Origin: Candidatus Aenigmatarchaeota archaeon
GTDB lineage: Archaea > Aenigmatarchaeota > Aenigmatarchaeia > QMZP01
Direction of reading: 5' to 3'
Length of the DNA: 6,204 bases
NCBI GenBank assembly: GCA_020343575.1
Contig: CP070801.1
Span: 10,898 to 17,101 of the forward strand
The notes under the pieces are model-generated. The model was not told where the DNA came from, searched no databases, and saw only the letters and a list, made by a program, of their open reading frames with translations. A program made the position numbers and the translations under genes. Shown piece by piece: positions 1 through 5,880 of the stretch (position 1 is the stretch's first letter; each line of letters opens with the position of its first letter).

Positions 1-178
1 TATAAACTTCAGCAACTTCATAACTGCTATCTTCTATGTTTGAACCCGTTAGAAGAAAATAATGCTTTCTTAATTCTCTTTCAGCTGTTTCATACCTAAA
101 AAACGCACCATTACGATCTGTTTCTTCTATTGCTTCTGCTACATCTATCAATGCTTCAATATCACGAATATTTCCCAT
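1..178 (-). CDS. N-terminal part of an unrecognised protein, cut by the window edge
   Basis: An open frame on the minus strand begins at the ATG at 178-176 and runs off the left edge, giving 59 residues starting MGNIRDIEALIDVAEAIEET. The visible part is acidic and probably helical (residues 5-45), with no signal peptide, membrane segment or metal motif. I do not recognise a family. It is divergent from mcm. A GAGGT lies on the minus strand at 197-193, but 14 bases before the ATG, too far for a normal ribosome binding site. A TATA-like box at 211-220 would start transcription near 188, giving a leader of about 10 bases that excludes that GAGGT. Codon use differs from the neighbours: both arginines before residue 25 are CGT and most third positions are A/T, whereas mcm favours AGG and G/C endings. 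It may therefore be a later arrival, though 59 codons is a small sample. Confidence 0.6.
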   Translation of the reverse strand, partial: MGNIRDIEALIDVAEAIEETDRNGAFFRYETAERELRKHYFLLTGSNIEDSSYEVAEVY

Positions 179-200
179 ATTAAAATTTCCATACCTCAGA

Positions 201-220
201 TTTTTATATCTTAAATTTAA
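201..220. promoter_or_regulatory. AT-rich divergent promoter between the minus-strand gene and mcm
   Basis: TTTTTATATC followed by TTAAATTTAA. The second ten bases (211-220) form a perfect palindrome that reads as a TATA-like box on both strands. Measured from its centre, a start about 27 bases away falls near 242 for mcm, just before its GAGGT at 246-250, and near 188 for the minus-strand gene, just before its ATG at 178. TTTTATATC at 202-209 is an alternative TATA box for mcm, starting near 232. The assignment rests on spacing and composition only. Confidence 0.5.
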
Positions 221-245
221 TTATTCATTCCAGATTAATTTTATC

Positions 246-250
246 GAGGT
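246..250 (+). promoter_or_regulatory. Ribosome binding site that decides the mcm start
   Basis: GAGGT complements the 3' end of archaeal 16S rRNA. It lies 6 bases before the ATG at 257 but directly abuts an in-frame TTG at 251. The spacing, and the similar arrangement before purA (GAGGT, 5 bases, ATG), point to ATG 257 as the real start. Confidence 0.75.
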
Positions 251-256
251 TTGGTC

Positions 257-2275
257 ATGGCCAAGAAAGAAGCCAAAAAGGAGAAAAGAGAAGAAAGGAG
301 AAGCGAATTCATCGCCAGATTCAAGGAGTTTCTCCACAAGAAGTACTACAAGGAAGCGGTCAGGGCAGCGACTGAGGAGAAGGCGCTGGAAGTAGATTTC
401 AAGATCCTTGACAAGTATTCCCCTGAGCTTGGGGAATTCCTTCTAAGTAACCCTGAGGATTTCTTTGAGATAGTTGAGGAGGCAGTCAAGCAGACCGAAC
501 TCCCTGGTCCAGTAAATATAAGGTTCATGAACCTTCCGGAGCCCATTAACATAAGGAACCTTCGATCGAAGCACATGAGGAAATTCCTCGCGGTTGAGGG
601 GACTGTCAGAAGGGCATCAGAGATAAGACCCGAGATCATGAGGGTGGTGTGGGAATGTCCTGATTGTGGGGAAACAACAAGCAGGGAAAGAAGTGGTGGT
701 ATCATACCCAAGATGTTTGAATGTAAATGTGGGAACAAAAGGGATTTCAAGAAGGTTGATGAACAAATGATAGACACGAGGTGGATTACCATCGAAGAGC
801 CATTCGAACTGACAGAGGGAGACAGACCTTCACAGGTTACGATCATGCTCACAGAAGACCTTGTTTCTCCAGAGGGTAGGAGACTCACTGATCCCGGTAA
901 CAGGATAAAGATAACCGGAACACTGAAGGAGATTCCCCGAGGGAAATTCCAGACCGCGAAGCTCGATTTCTATGTGGATGCGAACCATATTGAACCAGTG
1001 GATATAGGGTGGGAGCACCTGGAGATAACCAAGGAGGATGAGGAAAAGATAAAGAAACTTGCAAAGGACCCCAAGATTTACGATCTACTTGTTGATTCTC
1101 TTGCCCCGTCCCTATATGGACTGAGGGAGATAAAGGAATCCATTCTGATGCAGCTGTTCGGTGGTGTGCCTGCTGAACTGAAGGACAGGACACATATAAG
1201 AGGAGACATTCATATCCTGCTCATAGGGGATCCCGCATCTGGAAAATCCCAGCTTCTGAAGCTCGTTCCTGATATTGTTCCCCGTGGAAGATACGTCTCA
1301 GGAAAGGGTGTCACGGGCGCGGGGTTGACAGCAACTGTCACAAAGGATGAGCAGTTCATGGGCGGATGGGTCTTGGAGGCAGGAGCCCTGGTTTTGACGA
1401 ACAAGGGTCTGCTTGCTGTGGACGAGTTCGAGAAGATGACAGTAGAGGACCAGGTTGCTATGCATGAGGCACTTGAGCAGGGAACGATATCAATTGCAAA
1501 GGCAAGCATAGTGGCGACTCTTCCAGCCAGGACAGCTGTCCTCGCAGGCGGAAATCCCAAGTTCTCAAGATTCGATCCTTACGTTCCCATATCAAAACAG
1601 ATAACCGTCCCAGATACCCTGCTTACAAGGTTCGATCTGAAGTTCGCAATGAGGGATATACCTGATGCAGAGCAGGACAAGCTCATGGCAGAGCATGTGA
1701 TAAAAACAAGGGAAGACGAGGATTACGAAGAATCCAAACCAAAAATAGAACCAGACTTCATAAGGAAATACATTGCATACACAAGGGAGCACTGCGCACC
1801 CAAAATCGTTCCAGAGGTTGGGAAGTTGCTGAAAAACTTTTACATAAAGACCAGGAAAAAGGCTGAGGGAGCATCAGCCCCGGTTCCCATAACCCTTCGT
1901 CAGCTGGAAGCGCTTATGAGGATTGCACAAGCGTCCGCGAAAATACAGCTACAGAAAGAGGTAAGGAGGGAAGATGCGCAGAGGGCGATAAAGCTAATGA
2001 AAGCCTCCCTGCGGCAGCTTGGTTTCGATCCTGAGACAGGAATGATAGATGTTGACAGGTCAGAAGGAGCAGTAACCTCAGCAGAGAGGTCAAGGATAAG
2101 GGTAATACTTGACATAATTGAGGAACTCTCCGCCACCAAGAAGGAGCTCCTGGTAGAGGACATAATAAAGGCAGCAAAGAAGGAAGGAGTCGAGGAAGTT
2201 GAGGAGATTCTAGAGAAGCTCAAGAGGGAAGGAATGCTTTTCGAGCCCAGCCCGGGATACGTCCAAAAGGTTTAA
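257..2275 (+). CDS. mcm: Replicative DNA helicase MCM (minichromosome maintenance protein)
   Basis: 672 residues from ATG 257, a normal length for archaeal MCM. The family forms a hexameric ring that unwinds DNA 3'-5' with ATP at the replication fork. Domains in order: a short Lys/Glu-rich N-terminal tail (about 1-20), the N-terminal helical and OB-fold region (about 20-250) with a zinc site at Cys134, Cys137, Cys156 and Cys158, and an AAA+ core. The core has Walker A GDPASGKS (324-331, Lys330), Walker B with Asp389-Glu390 in LLAVDEFEKM, sensor 1 Asn433 in AGGNP, the arginine finger Arg458 in LLTRFDL, and sensor 2 Arg548 in ITLRQLEAL. The last 70 or so residues fit the usual winged-helix domain. 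No intein interrupts the ATPase core. The upstream TTG at 251 would add only two residues and touches the ribosome binding site, so it is rejected. The gene ends in TAA, which overlaps the TATA box of the next gene. Confidence 0.97.
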   Translation: MAKKEAKKEKREERRSEFIARFKEFLHKKYYKEAVRAATEEKALEVDFKILDKYSPELGEFLLSNPEDFFEIVEEAVKQTELPGPVNIRFMNLPEPINIRNLRSKHMRKFLAVEGTVRRASEIRPEIMRVVWECPDCGETTSRERSGGIIPKMFECKCGNKRDFKKVDEQMIDTRWITIEEPFELTEGDRPSQVTIMLTEDLVSPEGRRLTDPGNRIKITGTLKEIPRGKFQTAKLDFYVDANHIEPVDIGWEHLEITKEDEEKIKKLAKDPKIYDLLVDSLAPSLYGLREIKESILMQLFGGVPAELKDRTHIRGDIHILLIGDPASGKSQLLKLVPDIVPRGRYVSGKGVTGAGLTATVTKDEQFMGGWVLEAGALVLTNKGLLAVDEFEKMTVEDQVAMHEALEQGTISIAKASIVATLPARTAVLAGGNPKFSRFDPYVPISKQITVPDTLLTRFDLKFAMRDIPDAEQDKLMAEHVIKTREDEDYEESKPKIEPDFIRKYIAYTREHCAPKIVPEVGKLLKNFYIKTRKKAEGASAPVPITLRQLEALMRIAQASAKIQLQKEVRREDAQRAIKLMKASLRQLGFDPETGMIDVDRSEGAVTSAERSRIRVILDIIEELSATKKELLVEDIIKAAKKEGVEEVEEILEKLKREGMLFEPSPGYVQKV

Positions 2276-2278
2276 ATA
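2263..2278 (+). promoter_or_regulatory. BRE/TATA promoter of the small gene at 2301, overlapping the end of mcm
   Basis: CCAAAAGG (2263-2270) is a purine-rich BRE-like element directly followed by TTTAAATA (2271-2278). The centre of the TATA box is about 27 bases before the ATG at 2301, so transcription should begin at or next to the start codon and give a leaderless mRNA. No Shine-Dalgarno-like sequence lies in the T-rich stretch 2281-2300, which fits. The mcm stop codon TAA (2273-2275) lies inside the TATA box. Confidence 0.65.
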
Positions 2279-2300
2279 ATTTAGTTACTATTTATTTGGT

Positions 2301-2537
2301 ATGACAGGATGGGCTATACCAAGTATTGATTTTTTTATAGAATTAGGCAACACTTTCAGATCGAGGAAGGAAAAGGCACACGATAACGCTCTAAAGGCAG
2401 CTCAGGACGGTGATAGAGGGCTTATGAAAAAGTACCTTAAAGAAGAAAATATTTACAGAATGGTAATTGGTGAAAAACCATTATCATACAGGGAAAAGAA
2501 AGATTTCCTGAGTATCTATCTGAAAAATAAAAAATAG
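2301..2537 (+). CDS. Small charged protein of unknown function, probably leaderless
   Basis: 78 residues from ATG 2301. I do not recognise a family. An N-terminal hydrophobic stretch (WAIPSIDFFIELGNTF, residues 4-19) is too short and too acidic to be a clear membrane anchor. It is followed by a Lys/Arg-rich, probably helical body: SRKEKAHDNALKAAQDGD (21-38), LMKKYLKEENIYRM (41-54) and a C-terminal helix YREKKDFLSIYLKNKK (63-78). No cysteines, metal site or nucleotide motif is visible. A BRE/TATA element at the right distance with no ribosome binding site supports a real, leaderless gene independent of mcm. It ends in TAG (2535-2537). If TAG were read as an amino acid, the frame would stop at TGA 2547-2549 after only four more residues. 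It is more AT-rich than mcm. A DNA- or RNA-binding or protein-interaction role is possible from its charge, but that is a guess. Confidence 0.7.
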   Translation: MTGWAIPSIDFFIELGNTFRSRKEKAHDNALKAAQDGDRGLMKKYLKEENIYRMVIGEKPLSYREKKDFLSIYLKNKK

Positions 2538-2539
2538 GA

Positions 2540-2561
2540 AAGGGCTTGAACCCAAAGCCTT
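2540..2561 (+). terminator. Possible hairpin between the small gene and guaB
   Basis: AAGGGCTT (2540-2547) can pair with AAGCCTT (2555-2561) as a 7-base-pair stem with one bulged G and a loop GAACCCA. It falls three bases after the TAG stop of the small gene and just before the guaB TATA box. The plus strand continues with A-rich rather than T-rich sequence, so it is not a classic T-tract terminator. It could be a 3' end structure or an operator next to the guaB promoter, or chance. Confidence 0.3.
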
Positions 2562-2570
2562 AAAAAATTT
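2551..2570 (+). promoter_or_regulatory. Candidate promoter of the guaB-purA operon
   Basis: CCCAAAGC (2551-2558) is BRE-like and CTTAAAAAATTT (2559-2570) TATA-like. The expected start of transcription is around 2588-2592, giving a leader of roughly 10 bases before the guaB ATG at 2600. No comparable element separates guaB from purA, so this is likely to drive both genes. Confidence 0.5.
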
Positions 2571-2589
2571 CGCAGCAATTGTTTCTCAA

Positions 2590-2594
2590 GTGAT
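2590..2594 (+). promoter_or_regulatory. Weak ribosome binding site of guaB
   Basis: GTGAT in TCAAGTGATTTC matches the GGTGAT part of the archaeal anti-Shine-Dalgarno complement and ends 5 bases before ATG 2600. It is a different part of the consensus from the GAGGT used by mcm and purA. The predicted start of transcription (2588-2592) may barely include it. Confidence 0.4.
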
Positions 2595-2599
2595 TTCTA

Positions 2600-4147
2600 A
2601 TGGCAGAGATAAGAGGAGATTACATAGGAACAACATGGGATGATTTTCTTATTCAGCCAGGAGCCCCAATTGATGATGAGAAGTTTACTCCAGAAGAGGT
2701 TGATATTTCTACAGACCTGGCAGGAGTTGAACTACAGATACCTTTTCTTACTGCCGCAATGCGTTCTGTTACTGGAAAAGATCTTGCGCTTGCAGCAGGA
2801 AAATTGGGCATGATGGGTGTGGCTCCAAGAGGTCTCACCATTGAAAGGGAAGCTGATATAGTAAGGTATGTTAAAGGCAATGCCGTAAAGAAGGGTGATA
2901 TAGAATCTGAGAGTGATCCAACAACAGTACGCGATACTGACACCCTCGCTGTTGCTATTGCAAAAGCAAGGAGAAGAGGCCATAGCAACATACCTGTTGT
3001 CACAAGAAAAGCCGATTTTGTTGGAATGTTCCAATACATACCATCAAAACACGACAACATGGATGTCAGTATACCTATAAAAAGGGTTATGCAGTACTAC
3101 AGGGCCAGGGGAAAGAGAAAGCCGATGGATGTATGCACAACTGATATGACTGATAATCAGATAAAAAAATATCTTAAAGAAAAATATTCCAATTCCAAAG
3201 ATAATATCAGATTTGTACCTGTAATTGACGAGGTTGGCAGACTTGACAGACTGGTTTTTCTTCAAACCACTGATGACTATAAGGTTGGTGCTGCGATAGA
3301 TACCCACAAGGGATGGGAGAAAAGAGCAGAGGCACTGATCGATGCTGGAGCTGATATTATATTCATTGACACCTCTGACGCACACAAGCCATTCTCAAGG
3401 GAGGTTATAGAGAAACATGCTAAAATTATTAAAAGGTACAATGAGATGGGCAAGGACTATCCTCCCATATGCGGGGGCAACGTAGTGACACCTGAGGCAT
3501 TTGATTACCTTGTTGAAGCGGGTGCTAAGGCAGTTAAATCAGGAATGGGTCCAGGTTCCACATGCACCACCAACCAGGTTCTTGGAGTAGGTGCCCCACC
3601 ATTCGATTCACTGGTCGAAATGGCGTGGAGGAGGGATGATTATTATCTTAGAAAAGGGATATACATTTCCCTAATAGCAGATGGGGGATTGAAAGGAACA
3701 GATAACATAAACGTGGCACTGGTTTTCGCTGATGCCATAATGGGAGCAAACCTCTTTGGCTGCTTTTTTGAATCCGAAGGAGAATGGATAGACAAAAACG
3801 GAAACGTGCTTGCAAAGGATAAGATGAACGAGGATAGCATTGTTAAAACCAGAATTTACGGAGAGGCGTCCCAGGAAGCAATGGAAACAACAGGTGATAT
3901 GAAAAGATATACAACCCCGCTTTCAAAAGACAGCAGAACAACACTCCAAGGTATCAGCGGATTGCTAATATATAGAGGGAGATTCAAACCCGGCGTTGAA
4001 GGTTATACAAGAACACTTCAAGAGGCAGCTTATCATGTTGGAGCACCCGACCTGAAGACATACAGAAGCAAGGCTGTTCTAACAAGGCTTTCCGAGAGGT
4101 CTAAGGAAACTGCTCGCCCACACAGTTTAGATATTATAGGTGATTGA
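2600..4147 (+). CDS. guaB: Inosine-5'-monophosphate dehydrogenase, divergent type
   Basis: 515 residues. IMP dehydrogenase oxidises IMP to XMP with NAD+, the first committed step to GMP. Seen here: the N-terminal barrel start (TWDDFLIQPG, 12-21; IPFLTAAMRSVTG, 47-59), an insert of CBS-domain size (about 95-225), then the catalytic barrel. The catalytic part has Asp257 in FIDTSDAH, GGNVVT (292-297, Asn294), the loop GMGPGSTCTT with catalytic Cys322, ADGG (360-363, Asp361) and the flap Arg436-Tyr437 pair in KRYTTP that activates water in true IMP dehydrogenases. It is not textbook: the residue after CTT is Asn where most have Arg, the usual YRGMGS segment reads IYGEASQEAM (419-428), and the C-terminal segment is PGVEGYTRTLQEAAYHVGA. 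In my memory this variant pattern is nearer to long divergent IMPDHs (Tritrichomonas foetus and some bacterial forms) than to the E. coli form. GMP reductase is unlikely given the CBS-size insert and the Arg-Tyr pair. Its TGA stop overlaps the purA ribosome binding site. Confidence 0.93.
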   Translation: MAEIRGDYIGTTWDDFLIQPGAPIDDEKFTPEEVDISTDLAGVELQIPFLTAAMRSVTGKDLALAAGKLGMMGVAPRGLTIEREADIVRYVKGNAVKKGDIESESDPTTVRDTDTLAVAIAKARRRGHSNIPVVTRKADFVGMFQYIPSKHDNMDVSIPIKRVMQYYRARGKRKPMDVCTTDMTDNQIKKYLKEKYSNSKDNIRFVPVIDEVGRLDRLVFLQTTDDYKVGAAIDTHKGWEKRAEALIDAGADIIFIDTSDAHKPFSREVIEKHAKIIKRYNEMGKDYPPICGGNVVTPEAFDYLVEAGAKAVKSGMGPGSTCTTNQVLGVGAPPFDSLVEMAWRRDDYYLRKGIYISLIADGGLKGTDNINVALVFADAIMGANLFGCFFESEGEWIDKNGNVLAKDKMNEDSIVKTRIYGEASQEAMETTGDMKRYTTPLSKDSRTTLQGISGLLIYRGRFKPGVEGYTRTLQEAAYHVGAPDLKTYRSKAVLTRLSERSKETARPHSLDIIGD

Positions 4148-4150
4148 GGT
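4146..4150 (+). promoter_or_regulatory. Ribosome binding site of purA, overlapping the guaB stop codon
   Basis: GAGGT begins inside the guaB TGA (4145-4147) and ends 5 bases before ATG 4156. This sets the purA start at 4156 rather than the in-frame TTG at 4144, which lies upstream of and overlaps the binding site. Sharing bases with the guaB stop suggests translational coupling. Confidence 0.75.
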
Positions 4151-4155
4151 TTAGT

Positions 4156-5556
4156 ATGACAAACGTAGTTATAGTTGGAGCCCAGTGGGGCGATGAGGGC
4201 AAGGGAAAGATAGTGGATTTGTTATCACATGGTTCCCTTGTTGTTATTCCTGATGTTGCTTATCCTCTTAATGTCAAGTATGATGTTGATGTCAGATATA
4301 ATGGAGCTCACAACGCAGGGCACACTGTTAAGGTCAGGGATGAAACCTACAAACTCCATCACATACCATCTGGTATAGTTTCTGGCAAGGAGTGCATAAT
4401 AGGCAACGGTCTTGCGGTTAATCCAAAGATCCTGATAGATGAGATTGAGGGTTTAGAAAAAAGAGGAATAAGCACTGATAAGTTGTGCTTGAGTTCAAAG
4501 GCCCATGTGATATTTCCCTATCACGAAATATTTGATGGAATAGGGGGTAAAAAAATAGGAACAACCAAAAGGGGAGTAGGACCTGCATATGAGGATAAAT
4601 CCGCAAGGAGAGGAATAAGGGTTGAGGACCTGCTCCTTAGTGAAGATGAGTTGTGCGAGAAGATAGAAGCTGCACTGGAGGATAAAAACTTCCTACTTGA
4701 ATTCAAGTATGGATAGGAACCGTTTGATCCCAAAGAACTTGCAAAGGAATATGCAGGGTATGGTAAAAGACTAGGAAAATATGTTTCAGACACACCAAGG
4801 CTGCTAAAAGATTTCATGAACGAAGGATTGAGTGTCATTTTTGAGGGAGCGCAAGGGACGTATCTCGATATAGACCATGGAACCTACCCATTCGTCACGT
4901 CATCAAACTCCACTGCCGGTAACGCTTGCACTGGTTCTGGTATAGGACCATCGGATGTAGATTATATTATTGGTGTAGCAAAAGCATACGTAACAAGGGT
5001 TGGTAACGGCCCAGTCCCAACTGAACTGGGAGATCCTGAGAGTGAGGAATTTAAAAAGGAAAGACAGGGAGATAAGTTCACAGAAGATGAAATAAAAAAA
5101 ATGATTGCCTCAGGAGACGATTACCTTCTAGGAAAAGCCATACGTCTGAGAGGAGTAGAATATGGAACAACCACTGTAAGGCCCAGAAGGGTTGGTTACC
5201 CGGATTTCGTTATGTTGCTGCATTCCAGAGACATAAATTCTATCCAGTCTTGGGCAATCACAAAGATGGATGTTCTCGGTGACATAGAGTTCAAGGTTGC
5301 TATAAAATATGTAAATGAAGACGGAATTTTGGTGCCTGAATATAGTGAAAAAAAGTACGGGTGGGAAACTATCGGTGAAGAGGATAAAGAAAGGATGGTA
5401 AGGGATGGTTTTGATTCTATGCATGAGGGTATGAAAGAATATCTGATTGATTTAGCCAACTTCACAAAGACCCCGGTTAGTTTTGGTTCTACAAGCCCTG
5501 AAAGAAGACACACCATAACAAGGAATGTTCTGGAAAGAACCTCTCAATATCTTTAA
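4156..5556 (+). CDS. purA: Adenylosuccinate synthetase, interrupted by an in-frame TAG at codon 187
   Basis: 466 codons plus stop. The enzyme joins IMP and aspartate using GTP to make adenylosuccinate, the first step to AMP. Seen before the TAG: QWGDEGKGK with Asp13 and Lys16, GAHNAGHT with His56 (the partner of E. coli His41), LHHIPSGI, IIGNGL, and GTTKRGVGPAYEDKSARRG. Seen after it: FEGAQGTYLDIDHGTYPFVT, TAGNACTGSGIGP, AYVTRVGNGPVPTEL, YGTTTVRPRRVG, TKMDVLGD and the C-terminal SPERRHTI. All catalytic motifs are intact. The TAG at 4714-4716 falls between LLEFKYG and EPFDPKEL in the same frame, at a variable position (by my alignment Ala in E. coli, Thr in B. subtilis). The protein is longer than the roughly 430 residues of E. 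coli and far longer than the roughly 340-residue archaeal type, with an insert of about 15 residues before His56 and another after GPVPTELGD. It starts 8 bases after guaB. If translation stops at TAG, the product is an inactive 186-residue fragment. An internal start at ATG 4816 would lack the active-site half. Confidence 0.9.
4714..4716 (+). other. In-frame amber (TAG) codon inside purA
   Basis: The codons on either side read GGA TAG GAA. The downstream frame stays open to TAA 5554-5556 and matches the family immediately after the TAG (EPFDPKELAKEYAGYGKRLGKYV resembles the B. subtilis EEYFEYGQQIKQYV region). No insertion or deletion is needed, so exactly one codon is at issue. Possible explanations are readthrough or recoding (pyrrolysine is the known archaeal use of TAG), a recent nonsense mutation (TGG, CAG, AAG and GAG are each one change away), or a base-call error. 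Confidence 0.9.
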
Positions 5557-5558
5557 AT
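5550..5558 (+). promoter_or_regulatory. TATA box for the zinc-ribbon gene, overlapping the purA stop codon
   Basis: TCTTTAAAT spans the purA TAA (5554-5556). A start of transcription about 27 bases downstream would fall near 5581, just before AGGT at 5582-5585 and the ATG at 5593. No clear BRE precedes it. Confidence 0.45.
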
Positions 5559-5581
5559 TGATTCAAAACCAACTATATTAC

Positions 5582-5585
5582 AGGT
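5582..5585 (+). promoter_or_regulatory. Ribosome binding site of the zinc-ribbon gene
   Basis: AGGT in ACAGGTTGATTTTATGG, 7 bases before ATG 5593. It supports the chosen start, which places the first Cys pair at residues 3 and 6. Confidence 0.55.
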
Positions 5586-5592
5586 TGATTTT

Positions 5593-5880
5593 ATGGAGTG
5601 TCCGAAGTGTGGTGGAGGAGCGTATCTAACTGACGAAGAGCTCATCAAGGTTCTGGAGAACACAGATCCTATTAAGATAATGTTCAGGGCGATATTCAGC
5701 TGCAGGGCATGCGCTGAGAAGTTCTCAAGGATCTTCTACGATGACCTGGGAGCAAGGAAGAAACCCCCAGAAGTGAGACCCTATCCTTACCAAGGACAGC
5801 AGGGTCAGCAGTACGAGCCCGTAAGAACAACAGATGCCAAATCAGAAGACGAGGCAGCCGAGGGCCTAAAGTTCTTCTAA
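5593..5880 (+). CDS. Small zinc-ribbon protein with a disordered tail, function unknown
   Basis: 95 residues. Two cysteine pairs, CPKC (Cys3, Cys6) and CRAC (Cys37, Cys40), 30 residues apart, fit one zinc-ribbon or treble-clef-like site. Between them lies an acidic then hydrophobic segment, TDEELIKVLENTDPIKIMFRA (13-33 region). After the second pair come EKFSRIFYDDL and a basic patch (ARKK, 54-57). The rest (58-90) is low in hydrophobics and rich in Pro, Gln, Gly and Tyr (PYPYQGQQGQQYEP), then acidic (SEDEAAE), and the protein ends GLKFF. Such a layout, a metal-binding head with a flexible tail ending in an acidic stretch and an aromatic pair, suggests a nucleic-acid or protein-interaction adaptor. 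This is inference; I do not recognise the family. It has its own TATA box and ribosome binding site after purA, so it need not belong to the purine operon. Confidence 0.85.
   Translation: MECPKCGGGAYLTDEELIKVLENTDPIKIMFRAIFSCRACAEKFSRIFYDDLGARKKPPEVRPYPYQGQQGQQYEPVRTTDAKSEDEAAEGLKFF

Noticed and set aside
251..256. TTG at 251 as the start of mcm, adding Met-Val
   Set aside because: It directly abuts GAGGT (246-250); ATG 257 has proper spacing.
346..2223. Long minus-strand open frames opposite mcm
   Set aside because: They are Ser/Leu-rich mirror frames of an abundant-codon gene, with no promoter or binding site and no recognisable domain.
2538..2562. tRNA T-arm-like GGTTCAAGCCC on the minus strand, a possible tRNA or attachment-site remnant
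   Set aside because: The flanking stem bases do not pair well, there is no acceptor stem, D-arm or anticodon arm, and the small gene and guaB promoter explain the region.
2600..4147. GMP reductase instead of IMP dehydrogenase
   Set aside because: The length, the CBS-size insert and the Arg436-Tyr437 pair favour IMP dehydrogenase.
4144..4155. TTG at 4144 as the start of purA, adding four residues
   Set aside because: It overlaps the guaB stop and the GAGGT binding site. ATG 4156 places the first strand and Asp13 exactly as in E. coli PurA.
4717..4770. A stem-loop after the TAG acting as a pyrrolysine insertion element
   Set aside because: I could not find a convincing stem by eye, and pyrrolysine decoding does not strictly require one.
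4816..5556. ATG 4816 as the start of a separate 246-residue gene
   Set aside because: It is in frame with the upstream half, lies within conserved PurA sequence, has no ribosome binding site or promoter, and would lack the catalytic Asp and His.
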